DNA of 64,000 nucleotides from an uncultured Agathobacter sp. GTDB lineage: Bacteria; Bacillota; Clostridia; Lachnospirales; Lachnospiraceae. This document shows positions 9,477 through 17,230 of this stretch, piece after piece. Each line of letters starts with the position of its first letter. Position 1 is the first letter of the stretch. The notes beneath the pieces are model-generated. The model saw only the letters and a program-made list of their open reading frames with translations, was not told the origin of the DNA and ran no database searches. The DNA lies in contig CAKRCS010000005.1 of assembly GCA_934307695.1 (NCBI GenBank), forward strand, positions 124,001 to 188,000. Direction: 5' to 3'. A program made the position numbers and the translations under genes.

Positions 9477-9803
9477 ATGGGTTCATTATTATTATCGTCT
9501 GATGCTTCAGTCGGAACCGGTGCCAGCATGATTTCCATGATTATCTGGCTGGTAATCTTATTTGTATTCATGTATTTTATCATGATACGTCCACAGAAGA
9601 AGGAACAGAAGAAGAAAGATCTCATGCTCAGTGAACTTGCAGTTGGAGATACCGTTCTTACGACAAGCGGATTTTACGGAACCGTCATTGATCTGGATGA
9701 TGACATGGTTATCGTAGAGTTCGGAAGCAACAAGAACTGCCGTATCCCGATGCAGAAGGCAGCAATCTCTGCTGTTGAGAAGCCGGACGAAGCGACCGAA
9801 TAA
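9477..9803 (+). CDS. yajC: Preprotein translocase subunit YajC
   Basis: The 108-residue protein has a single N-terminal membrane helix (about residues 14-36) followed by IRPQKKEQKKKDLML and a small beta domain (LAVGDTVLTTSGFYGTVIDLDDD), the YajC hallmark. It is an accessory subunit of SecDF-YajC at the Sec translocon. AGGAGG precedes the start. It has its own promoter and a strong terminator, so it is monocistronic here; secDF is not in the window. Confidence 0.95.
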   Translation: MGSLLLSSDASVGTGASMISMIIWLVILFVFMYFIMIRPQKKEQKKKDLMLSELAVGDTVLTTSGFYGTVIDLDDDMVIVEFGSNKNCRIPMQKAAISAVEKPDEATE

Positions 9804-9813
9804 AGCTTTTTAT

Positions 9814-9842
9814 CCTCTGGCATGCGCCAGAGGATTTTTTTT
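9814..9842 (+). terminator. Terminator of yajC
   Basis: A perfect 8-bp stem CCTCTGGC-ATGC-GCCAGAGG is followed by a run of eight T. Confidence 0.95.
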
Positions 9843-9895
9843 GAAATAATGGATAAGATATGGATAACAAAATATCAGCAAAAGGAGATTTTACC

Positions 9896-10498
9896 ATGAA
9901 AAAGAAACTTATAGCAGCAATGCTTACCGCAGGAATGTGTCTTTCACTTGTCGCATGTGGAACAAATAATGCGGCAGACAATAACACAGAGACCGAGAAT
10001 GTTGCAGATACAGAGGTGACACCGACCGAGAGCAACACGGAGGATACCGGCGTGGACACTCCGGCAGAGGAGAACTCAGCCACAGGTGAGGATCAGGCTT
10101 CTCTCGGACAGTCTCTGTACAATATGTTTGTAAATATCGTATCCGAGAACCCGGATGCCACATCCGCAGATATCGCAAGTGAACTGATAAACAGTGATAT
10201 GATCGAGTTTTCCGGAGATACGATGGCGGTTGAGCCGGGGCTTTTAACCGGCTTTGGCAACGAGGAGATTACCGGATTTGAGGATGGAACCATGTTTGCA
10301 CCGATTATCGGATCAATCCCGTTTGTCGGATATATCTTTACCCTTGGGGATGATACGGATGTGGATTCTTTTAAGCAGATGCTTTCCGACAGTGCAAATC
10401 CGCGCTGGAATATCTGCACGGAAGCAGATGAGACCGTCACCGAGAATGTCGGCAACAAGGTATTTTTCGTGATGTGTCCGATCTCATTTGAGGATTAA
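9896..10498 (+). CDS. Lipoprotein of unknown function
   Basis: The start at 9896 follows AAAGGAGA; an in-frame ATG at 9860 is less likely because it would put residues before the signal peptide. The 200-residue product has a lipoprotein signal with lipobox LVAC, an Asn/Thr/Glu-rich linker to about residue 65, and a globular domain with no recognisable motif. The family appears to be a conserved Lachnospiraceae lipoprotein, but I cannot name a function. The DHHW-family gene follows 8 nt later, suggesting a shared cell-surface role. Confidence 0.75.
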   Translation: MKKKLIAAMLTAGMCLSLVACGTNNAADNNTETENVADTEVTPTESNTEDTGVDTPAEENSATGEDQASLGQSLYNMFVNIVSENPDATSADIASELINSDMIEFSGDTMAVEPGLLTGFGNEEITGFEDGTMFAPIIGSIPFVGYIFTLGDDTDVDSFKQMLSDSANPRWNICTEADETVTENVGNKVFFVMCPISFED

Positions 10499-10506
10499 TT
10501 ACGTTT

Positions 10507-11448
10507 ATGGGATGGGCAGATGGCAGGAAACGGTGGCTGCCGGTTATCGTGACCGCAATACTGGCAGTGTGTGTGGTGGGGGCAGGAATCTTCTACGCAG
10601 GCACACACAGGAAGGTAAAGGAAGGCGAGATCTATCTGGCACAGGGACATCTTACCAGAATGGAAGCTCCGCTAAACGACAAGATGGTCGCACATGCCTC
10701 GCGGCTGTTTAACGAGGTCTATGAGAGCTATCTCAAGCCGGAACAGATCACGCCATATCTGGCGGTCATCCCGGATAAGAATTACTATCTGACGGAGGAT
10801 AAGCAGGAGAGAGCCTTGGACTACGAGGCTCTTGTCCGCGCTTACACAGAGGCAAATCCTTATATGACATATCTTGATATCACGCAGCTTCTGACGATCT
10901 CGGATTATTACATTACGGATTCCCACTGGCGGCAGGAGGATATCACGGATGTTGCGGATTTTCTTGCAGAGCAGATGGGAGCAACCTTAGATGACGAGTA
11001 CAGGCTGACGAAGCTGGACGAGCCGTTTTACGGTGCCTATTATGAGGACGGCGAGAACCGTGTCAGTCCGGATACGATCTGCTATCTGGACAGTGATCTG
11101 CTGGAAAGCTGTACGGTGACGGATATCGGGGAGGGAAAGCCGCTCGCCATATATGATGTCGAAAAGGCGAAAGAGGACTTTGCGTATGACCTTTTCCTAT
11201 CCGGGACGGTCGCGCTGCTCTCTATCGACAATCCGAATGCGACGAGCGATAAGCGGCTGATCATTTTCCGGGACTCCTATGCGAGCAGTCTTGCACCCCT
11301 ATTGGTGTCGGGCTATCGGCAGATCGTGATGATTGATATCCGCTATGTGCAGAGCAAAGTGCTTGGAGAGCTTGTCGATTTTTCCGATGCGGATGTGCTG
11401 TTTTTGTATAGCACGCTGCTTTTGAACAACAGCATGGGAATGAAATAA
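10507..11448 (+). CDS. DHHW family SGNH-like extracytoplasmic protein
   Basis: The 313-residue protein has an N-terminal membrane helix (about residues 10-30) and an extracytoplasmic domain. The motif ITDSHW (about residue 140) corresponds to the DHHW-family signature, with Ser at the usual first His. RLIIFRDSYASSLAPLL near residue 255 is the nucleophile block of AlgJ/AlgX-like SGNH O-acetyltransferases or esterases. Such proteins often work with a membrane-bound O-acyltransferase, but none is nearby. The start is weakly supported (GAGG about 14 nt upstream). The substrate is unknown. Confidence 0.75.
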   Translation: MGWADGRKRWLPVIVTAILAVCVVGAGIFYAGTHRKVKEGEIYLAQGHLTRMEAPLNDKMVAHASRLFNEVYESYLKPEQITPYLAVIPDKNYYLTEDKQERALDYEALVRAYTEANPYMTYLDITQLLTISDYYITDSHWRQEDITDVADFLAEQMGATLDDEYRLTKLDEPFYGAYYEDGENRVSPDTICYLDSDLLESCTVTDIGEGKPLAIYDVEKAKEDFAYDLFLSGTVALLSIDNPNATSDKRLIIFRDSYASSLAPLLVSGYRQIVMIDIRYVQSKVLGELVDFSDADVLFLYSTLLLNNSMGMK

Positions 11449-11469
11449 AACGATAAAGGAGCAGTTTGT

Positions 11470-11783
11470 CGGAATTTCTATCTTGACATTTTGCCGTTCT
11501 TATGAAAAAATGTCTTTACATGCGATGAGCAGAATAGTAGGCATAGCGGAGCCCACAGAGAGGAAACATCTGGTGCGAGTTTCCGGCAGAAGGTATGTCG
11601 AACCGGCCTGTGAGCAGTGCAGGGATGAACCTGTACCGGAGGTCCCCGTTATCATGGACAGGCAGCCGTAGAAACGGATTGCGCAGAGTGCAGAGCTGTA
11701 AGAACAGCCTGAATTTAGGTGGTAACACGGATACGTTTGTATTCGCCCTAAGTCATTTGTTTGGCTTAGGGCTTTTTATTTTA
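11470..11783 (+). promoter_or_regulatory. T-box riboswitch controlling proS
   Basis: The leader carries the T-box sequence AATTTAGGTGGTAACACGG (11712-11730), which pairs with the uncharged tRNA acceptor end through its TGG. An AGAGAGG stem I element lies near 11558. The likely specifier codon CCT (Pro) at 11630-11632 is set in GATGAACCTG. A terminator follows at 11745. A TTGACA box at 11483-11488 is the best -35 candidate, with a poor -10. Uncharged tRNA-Pro should promote readthrough into proS. The specifier assignment is inference supported by the downstream gene. Confidence 0.9.
11745..11783 (+). terminator. Regulated terminator of the proS T-box
   Basis: GCCCTAAG (11745-11752) and CTTAGGGC (11765-11772) form an 8-bp stem followed by TTTTTATTTTA. 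Its 5' arm lies just after the T-box sequence, the standard terminator/antiterminator arrangement. Confidence 0.92.
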
Positions 11784-11831
11784 TAGAAAAAATATTTTCC
11801 TATAAAATAAAAATGCTCCGCAAGGATGCGA

Positions 11832-11908
11832 CCCGTGTGGAGTTGAAGATGCACTTGCGTGCCCACACGGGCGCGCAAAGAGTCAGCAAGTGACTCTTTG
11901 ATTTTTAT
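11832..11908 (+). repeat. Two further strong hairpins between T-box and proS
   Basis: CCCGTGTGG (11832-11840) pairs with CCACACGGG (11863-11871). Next, CAAAGAGTCA (11876-11885) pairs perfectly with TGACTCTTTG (11891-11900), followed by ATTTTTAT, which looks like a second terminator. A TTCCTATAAAA motif lies just upstream near 11795. The block may be an inserted dispersed hairpin element or an added attenuation layer. Confidence 0.7.
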
Positions 11909-11939
11909 GAAGGTTTTAGAGCAGGAAGGGAGAAAAATC

Positions 11940-13670
11940 ATGAAAGTAGCAAATTTAGTAGGATCAAGATTCAAGGAGAGACCGGCAGACTGCGTGATCG
12001 ACAGCCATGCACTTATGGTAAGAGGCGGCTATATCAAGTATGTCAGCAACGGTATCTTTTCCGAGTTTCCGACCATGAGAAGGGTGACCAGAAAAATCGA
12101 GGAGATCATCCGTCAGGAGATGGATGCGATCGACGGACAGGAAGTGCTGTTCCCGGTTGTACTTCCTGCAGATCTGTGGGATGAGTCCGGCAGATATGAA
12201 TCCGTAGGAAGTGAGCTTCTTCGTTTTACCGACCGCAATAAGGCACGCATGGTACTTGGAATGACACATGAGGAAGCAGCGGTACAGCTTGTGCGCGACT
12301 ATGCACAGAGCTACACCAAGTATCCGTTTATGATCTATCAGCTCCAGCGCAAGTTCCGTGACGAGGCAAGACCGCGTGCAGGAATGATCCGTGTAAGGGA
12401 GTTCACCATGAAGGACGCATATTCCTTCCACACCTCACAGGAGGATCTGGAGGCTTATTACAAGGTATGCTATGACGCATACAATCGTATTTTCCGCCGC
12501 GCAGGCGCACCGGAGGTTATCACGGTCGCATCCGATTCCGGTATGATGGGTGGAAATCTGTCCCATGAGTATATGCTTCTTACCCCGGTCGGAGAGGACA
12601 GCATCGTCATCTGCGAATCCTGCGACTACCGCGCGAACATGGAAGCTGCAGCAAACCATATGGTCAATGAAAATAACGAGGCAACCGCAGAGCTTTCCTG
12701 CGTGGAGACTCCACACTGCAAGACGATCGAGGCTGTCTGTGATTTCTTAAAGAGCGATGTCAAGAACTCCTGCAAGGCTGTCGTATACCAGAAGAACTCT
12801 GACGACAAGTTCGTGGTAGCATTTGTCCGCGGCGATTATGAGGTCAATGAGACAAAGCTCCGCAATCTGGTCGGAGAGGATATCCACGCAGCAGACATCA
12901 CAGAGAATGATCCGCTTGTTGCAGGCTATATCGGACCGTTCGGGCTTTCCGGGGAAGTAGAATATTACATTGATGTGACACTTAAGAATATCGGAAACCT
13001 TGTAGCAGGCGCGAACAAGGAGGGCTACCACTATACAGGACTGAACCTTGAGCGTGAACTGGGAAATGTAGAGTACGTTGACATCACAAAGGTAAAAGAG
13101 GGAAATGTCTGCCCATGCTGCGGCAAAAAGACCATCACCATCAAGCGTGGTATCGAGGTCGGCAATATCTTCCAGCTCGGCACCAAGTATACAAAGAGCA
13201 TGAACATGACATATGTGGATGAGAACGGCAAGCAGCAGTATCCGATCATGGGCTGCTACGGAATCGGTGTCGGCAGACTTGCAGCATCCATCTGTGAGGC
13301 ACACCATGATGAGTACGGTCCGATCTGGCCGATCTCAATCGCACCGTGGGAGATCGAGATCTGCTGCCTGCGTGTGGATGATGAGGAGACCAAGAAGGTA
13401 GCGGATGATCTGTATACAAAGATGTCAGCTTCCGGTGCAGATGTGATCTATGACGACCGCGAGGGTGTCCGTCCGGGCGCAATGTTCTCCGATGCAGACC
13501 TGATCGGCGCTCCGATCCGCATCGTTGTAAGTCCGAGAAACTTAAAGGACAATGTGGTTGAGGTCAAGACACGCGATAAGTCCGTAGATGTGACCGTTCC
13601 GGTAGATCAGGTAATGGAATATGTGCGCGATCTCCGTGAGAAGCTGTTTCAGGCAATCGCAGAAGCATAG
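11940..13670 (+). CDS. proS: Prolyl-tRNA synthetase (bacterial type with editing domain)
   Basis: The start at 11940 follows GCAGGAAGGGAG; upstream in-frame starts fall in the leader hairpins. The 576-residue protein has class II motif 2 (FRDEARPRAGMIRVREFTMKDAYSFH), an inserted editing (INS) domain with DYRANMEAA and later GDYEVNETKLRN, motif 3 (MGCYGIGVGRLAASI) and the C-terminal anticodon domain. It charges tRNA-Pro in the cytoplasm. Expression is under the T-box leader. Confidence 0.96.
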   Translation: MKVANLVGSRFKERPADCVIDSHALMVRGGYIKYVSNGIFSEFPTMRRVTRKIEEIIRQEMDAIDGQEVLFPVVLPADLWDESGRYESVGSELLRFTDRNKARMVLGMTHEEAAVQLVRDYAQSYTKYPFMIYQLQRKFRDEARPRAGMIRVREFTMKDAYSFHTSQEDLEAYYKVCYDAYNRIFRRAGAPEVITVASDSGMMGGNLSHEYMLLTPVGEDSIVICESCDYRANMEAAANHMVNENNEATAELSCVETPHCKTIEAVCDFLKSDVKNSCKAVVYQKNSDDKFVVAFVRGDYEVNETKLRNLVGEDIHAADITENDPLVAGYIGPFGLSGEVEYYIDVTLKNIGNLVAGANKEGYHYTGLNLERELGNVEYVDITKVKEGNVCPCCGKKTITIKRGIEVGNIFQLGTKYTKSMNMTYVDENGKQQYPIMGCYGIGVGRLAASICEAHHDEYGPIWPISIAPWEIEICCLRVDDEETKKVADDLYTKMSASGADVIYDDREGVRPGAMFSDADLIGAPIRIVVSPRNLKDNVVEVKTRDKSVDVTVPVDQVMEYVRDLREKLFQAIAEA

Positions 13671-13715
13671 TCTTACAGAACGCCCACAGAGGGGAAAAGA
13701 AAGGAAAGAGACTAC

Positions 13716-14423
13716 ATGAAATACAAGGCAATCTTATTCGATATGGATGGAACCCTGCTTCCGATGGATATGGAAGCCTTTACCAAGGGATATTTTAAGG
13801 GACTTTCCGCGAAGCTCGCAAAGTACGGCATCGAGCCGGAGGCGCTGGTTCAGGCGGTATGGACCGGCACAAAGGCGATGGTAAAAAATGACGGAACCTG
13901 CTCGAATGAGACTGCATTCTGGCGTGTGTTTGAGCAGACGACCGGGCTTAAGATGGAGCAGGTCAATCCAGACTGCATCGATTTTTACGGGAATGAATTT
14001 GAAGCAGCAAAGGCATATACCGGGGAAAATCCGCTTGCAGTCGAAGCAGTCCGCATCGCGCACGAAAAGGCAGATAAGGTGGTGCTCGCAACAAATCCTA
14101 TTTTCCCGCTTGTGGGGCAGAAAACGAGAATGGGCTGGGTAGGGCTTTGCCCGAAGGATTTTGACCTTGTTACAAGCTATGAATCCGACGGCTACTGCAA
14201 GCCCAACCCATCGTATTTTCTATCGATCTGTGAACGTCTGGACATCAAGCCGCAGGAATGCCTTCTGATCGGAAATGATGAGGGCGAGGATATGTACGCG
14301 GGAACATTAGCCGGACTGGACTGCTATCTGGTAACAGACTGCCGGATCGACAACCTGGAGCATCCGTGGAACGGAAAGCAGGGAACCTTTGCGGAAATGG
14401 TGGATATGTTAGCGGGATTATAG
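13716..14423 (+). CDS. HAD superfamily phosphatase
   Basis: The 235-residue protein has HAD motif I (ILFDMDGTLLPMD), motif II near VVLATNP, a Lys in the CKPNPSYF region and motif III (LLIGNDEGEDMYAG). The cap is alpha-helical, between motifs I and II. This is a haloacid-dehalogenase-like small-molecule phosphatase; the substrate cannot be told from sequence. It is 45 nt after proS. The next gene begins 2 nt after its stop. Confidence 0.88.
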   Translation: MKYKAILFDMDGTLLPMDMEAFTKGYFKGLSAKLAKYGIEPEALVQAVWTGTKAMVKNDGTCSNETAFWRVFEQTTGLKMEQVNPDCIDFYGNEFEAAKAYTGENPLAVEAVRIAHEKADKVVLATNPIFPLVGQKTRMGWVGLCPKDFDLVTSYESDGYCKPNPSYFLSICERLDIKPQECLLIGNDEGEDMYAGTLAGLDCYLVTDCRIDNLEHPWNGKQGTFAEMVDMLAGL

Positions 14424-14425
14424 GA

Positions 14426-16234
14426 ATGAATGCAAATTCAATCATAGGAAGTGTAATCAAAGATACAAGAGAACGAAATGGCATCAGTCAGGATACTCTT
14501 TGCAGGGGGCTTTGCTCCCGCACGTTTTTGGCGCGTGTGGAGGCAGGCGAGAGAGAATGCGAGAAGATCCTGACCGATGCTTTTTTGCAACGCGCCGGTG
14601 TGGCGGCGGATCGCTTCAGCTATATGGCAGACCCGGAGGAACAGGTCGTTTTGATCTGCCGGGAAAAGATGTATGACGTGGTAGAGAAAAATAATGTGGC
14701 ATGGGCTAAGAAGGCTTTTGTCAAGTATAAGAAGCTGACTACGCAAAAGAACAAGCTGCACGGGCAGATCCTTCTGTACTATCAGGCAGTGCTCGACTGG
14801 CAGAATAAAAAGCCGATGGATGGGATCATGGAAATGCTCGATGAAGCGTGGAAAATCTCACATCCGGGAGAACCGATGTTTGAAAATGACGGAAAGGTAC
14901 TGTCTTTGACCGAGCTTAGCATTGCGATGATGCGGGCGCGTGCGATCGAGGACAGCGGAGATGTCCAAACGGCAAAGCATTGTTATGAGAGCCTGTTGCA
15001 GTACATGGATAAGCTTTTTGAACAGCGGGATGCTGCGAGGATCTATCCGCAGATCGCATACCGGCTGACCAATATCTACTTGCAAAGTGGACATACCGGA
15101 GAAGCACTGGCGCTTGCGCAGCGGATGATCAGACTCCTGCGGGAGCAGGCACGGATGAGCTATATCCGTTTTTTCCTGTCGATTGTTGAGAAGTACGGCG
15201 ACCTCAGCCCATCCGAAAAGGATTTCGTGGGGAAGGCGTGTGAAGGAATCCGATGGCTGTATGAACGGTTTGCGGTGGAAGAGTGGCGCTGGGAATGGGA
15301 TGTTTCTTTTTCCATGAGTGAGTATTTCCTGTGCGGAAAGGCTATCCGGGCGAGACGGGAGACTCTCGGCATGTCACAGGAGGAACTGGCAGATGGCATC
15401 TGTGATCCGGTAACGATATCCAGAATTGAATGCGGGCGTGTTGCACCGAAGCGGAAGAACTTCGTGGCGCTGATGCAGAAGGTAGGACTGACTGGATGTG
15501 GGTATGATACACAGTTACCGATAAGATCTTTGCCGGTATTGAGGGTGGCAACTAAAATAAAACTTTTATTAAATCAAGAAAAATCAAAGGAAGCCGAGCC
15601 TGTTATTGAACAGTTGGATACAATGCTTGAAAATCCAAATAAGCATGAGAAACAATTTCTTCTAAATGCTAAAACGACTGCGCAGGGGAATATGAAATTG
15701 ATTTCGTGGGAACAGAGACGGGATATGCAGGCAGAGGCGCTGCACCTAACAACGCCTACTTTACCGCTTGATAAATTAGAAAAGTGGTTTTTCTCAGAAG
15801 GTGAAATGGGATGTATGCTATCACTGGCACATGCAGAGGATAGACTTGGTAATCGGGAACCATATATTAAGTTGCTTTATGCAATAAAAGAACAATATGA
15901 ACTTAATTTTTTAGGCGTGCAACATTATGCAAGACATTATGAAGGTGTGTGCCGTGAACTTGGAGATATTCTTGGAAATAATGAAGAATATGAGGAGGGA
16001 ATACGAATTGAAATTAACGGTATAAGATGTGCTCTCAAAGCAAATTCCGAACCAATTTTAAGCACAATGCTTTATGATTGTGGGTGGAATATGGAGCATT
16101 TATGGAGGTTCGGAATTTATTCGAGAGAAGAAAGTTTACAGTATATGGAGACTTCTTACAATCTTAAGCGGCTTTTCGGTGCTATTAATGAAAGCGAGTT
16201 TATAAGAAATCATATTGAAAAGATATACTCGTAA
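14426..16234 (+). CDS. Double-HTH (XRE) transcriptional regulator with TPR-like C-terminal half
   Basis: The start at 14426 has AGGA just upstream; the in-frame ATG at 14366 lies inside the HAD gene. The 602-residue protein has an XRE helix-turn-helix at about residues 8-60 (ERNGISQDTLCRGLCSRTFL), a helical TPR-like region, a second XRE domain at about 301-355 (RRETLGMSQEELADGI) and a second helical TPR-like region. The plan resembles RRNPP-type peptide receptors (Rgg/PlcR) but with a duplicated DNA-binding unit. Base composition drops abruptly near base 15545, so the last 230 residues share the AT-rich composition of the island. A small secreted-peptide gene is convergent, 4 bp away. Control of the lanthipeptide genes is inferred from position. 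Confidence 0.82.
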   Translation: MNANSIIGSVIKDTRERNGISQDTLCRGLCSRTFLARVEAGERECEKILTDAFLQRAGVAADRFSYMADPEEQVVLICREKMYDVVEKNNVAWAKKAFVKYKKLTTQKNKLHGQILLYYQAVLDWQNKKPMDGIMEMLDEAWKISHPGEPMFENDGKVLSLTELSIAMMRARAIEDSGDVQTAKHCYESLLQYMDKLFEQRDAARIYPQIAYRLTNIYLQSGHTGEALALAQRMIRLLREQARMSYIRFFLSIVEKYGDLSPSEKDFVGKACEGIRWLYERFAVEEWRWEWDVSFSMSEYFLCGKAIRARRETLGMSQEELADGICDPVTISRIECGRVAPKRKNFVALMQKVGLTGCGYDTQLPIRSLPVLRVATKIKLLLNQEKSKEAEPVIEQLDTMLENPNKHEKQFLLNAKTTAQGNMKLISWEQRRDMQAEALHLTTPTLPLDKLEKWFFSEGEMGCMLSLAHAEDRLGNREPYIKLLYAIKEQYELNFLGVQHYARHYEGVCRELGDILGNNEEYEEGIRIEINGIRCALKANSEPILSTMLYDCGWNMEHLWRFGIYSREESLQYMETSYNLKRLFGAINESEFIRNHIEKIYS

Positions 16235-16238
16235 GTGA

Positions 16239-16385
16239 CTAATTGCAGAAATGCTCATTATCATAGTCAGAATAAACTTGTATACCGAATAGGTTGGTAA
16301 AGTAATCCGAAAATGATTTTGTTGTTCCAAATAACAATACCCCAGTGAGTAAAATAACCATACATTTGCGCGTGAATTTTTTCAT
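16239..16385 (-). CDS. Small secreted peptide, candidate quorum-sensing pheromone precursor
   Basis: A 48-codon frame on the - strand starts with ATG at 16385, 8 nt after an AAAGGAAA site (16394-16401 on the + strand), and ends at 16239, 4 bp from the stop of the convergent regulator. It has a charged N-terminus (MKKFTRK), a hydrophobic core (MVILLTGVLLFG, residues 9-20), a possible cleavage region at TTKSFS, and a tail ending YDNEHFCN. This is the shape of PapR-like or other exported signalling peptides paired with RRNPP receptors. No homology can be tested here. Alternatives are an unrelated small secreted peptide or chance, but the site, spacing and placement argue for a real gene. Confidence 0.65.
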   Translation of the reverse strand: MKKFTRKCMVILLTGVLLFGTTKSFSDYFTNLFGIQVYSDYDNEHFCN

Positions 16386-16473
16386 TTTCTATATTTCCTT
16401 TCGTCTTTTGTATTTGGAGATGTAAATCCCCTTGTTTGTAGTTGTAATGATACGGATAAAAAATGAATAAGAC

Positions 16474-16548
16474 CATAACAAAACTGGCACATTTTATTTA
16501 TTTGACTAAAAAAGTCATAATTTTTTTAAATGTGCCAGTTTTGTTATG
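16474..16548. repeat. Perfect 21-bp inverted repeat with an inner hairpin
   Basis: Positions 16474-16494 are the exact reverse complement of 16528-16548 (arms begin CATAACAAAACTGGC). The 33-nt loop holds a second stem, TGACT-AAAAA-AGTCA (16503-16517), followed by a T-rich run. It could be a bidirectional terminator between the small - strand gene and the lanthipeptide operon, or a miniature inverted-repeat element. No flanking target duplication is visible. Confidence 0.85.
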
Positions 16549-16574
16549 GATTTAGTTCGATTATGTAGTAGTAT

Positions 16575-16603
16575 ATAGGTACAATATATATTGTTTATAT
16601 AAT
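16575..16603 (+). promoter_or_regulatory. Promoter of the lanthipeptide precursor with palindromic operator
   Basis: A perfect TATAAT -10 box lies at 16598-16603, but the -35 position (16575-16580, ATAGGT) is far from consensus, suggesting activator dependence. A perfect 14-bp palindrome, ACAATATATATTGT (16581-16594), fills the spacer. It is the best binding-site candidate for the double-HTH regulator upstream. Confidence 0.55.
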
Positions 16604-16701
16604 GTATGAAGGAAATGCCGAATTTAATCTGCAGGAAGCCTGCCCGTAGGTGGAAACTATTATTCGACGCATGACACCCATGCAAGAGAGGAGGAAAACA
16701 T

Positions 16702-16794
16702 ATGAATATTTTATCTTTACAGAAGTTAGGACGTTCTAAATTATGTGCAAAGTGGGCAAGTATTTTTAGCATTGTTTGCCATGTAAAAAAGTAA
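16702..16794 (+). CDS. lanA: Class III lanthipeptide precursor peptide (candidate LanA)
   Basis: The 30-codon gene follows a near-perfect GAGGAGGAAAA site. The product starts MNILSLQKLG; the L-x-L-Q leader element is the synthetase recognition motif of class III precursors, as in the MNLFDLQ start of the SapB precursor. The core has a labionin-type motif, SIFSIVC (Ser20, Ser23, Cys26), and an upstream SKLC (Ser12, Cys15) that could form another thioether ring; it ends HVKK. A terminator follows at once. A LanKC gene lies about 0.9 kb downstream, separated by an IS21 remnant. No dedicated leader protease is seen. Function (antimicrobial, signal or morphogen) is unknown. Confidence 0.8.
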   Translation: MNILSLQKLGRSKLCAKWASIFSIVCHVKK

Positions 16795-16806
16795 AATTTT
16801 TGCAGT

Positions 16807-16846
16807 AATAAGCCATCGTACCATTGTACACGATGGCTTATTATTT
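16807..16846 (+). terminator. Terminator after the precursor gene
   Basis: AATAAGCCATCGT (16807-16819) pairs perfectly over 13 bp with ACGATGGCTTATT (16830-16842), followed by ATTTATTATAATTTT. It probably gives an abundant short transcript for the precursor. Confidence 0.9.
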
Positions 16847-17021
16847 ATTATAATTTTCCGCCTCAAAAATAATCTGCGCCAAAATGAAACACCTGTCCGG
16901 TGAGAGTGAGCCACCATTCCGTTTTACCTTGAGCCAGCATTCCGGTCGCAATGAGCCACTTGCTTTATAATAGAATCATGCACAATCATTGTGTAAATCT
17001 ATTATGAAGGAGGTCATCATT

Positions 17022-17230
17022 ATGACCAATTACCGTGAAATCCTAAGATTATCAAGCTTGGGATTTAGTAACAGGAACATCGCATTGAGTGTTCCGCGTT
17101 CAAGAAATACCGTTGCAAAAGTCTTAAAGCGTGCGCAAGAATTAAAGATCTCTTGGCCGTTATCAGACAATCAAACGGATGAAGTTCTTGAAGGCTTGTT
17201 TTATCCCCAAAAAGGCGATTACACTCAAAA
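17022..17230 (+). pseudogene. istA: istA fragment (IS21 transposase N-terminus)
   Basis: The start at 17022 has a strong GAAGGAGG site. About 65 residues (NYREILRLSSLGFSNRNIAL, then SVPRSRNTVAKVLKRAQE) match the helix-turn-helix N-terminus of IstA. The frame then runs into istB sequence in the wrong frame and stops at 17300. The DDE catalytic core is missing, so the product cannot transpose. Confidence 0.8.

Noticed and set aside
16267..16476. 69-codon frame on the - strand upstream of the lanthipeptide precursor
   Set aside because: It is in a different frame from the 16239-16385 small gene, lacks a ribosome site and has no signal-peptide layout; the shorter frame is better supported.
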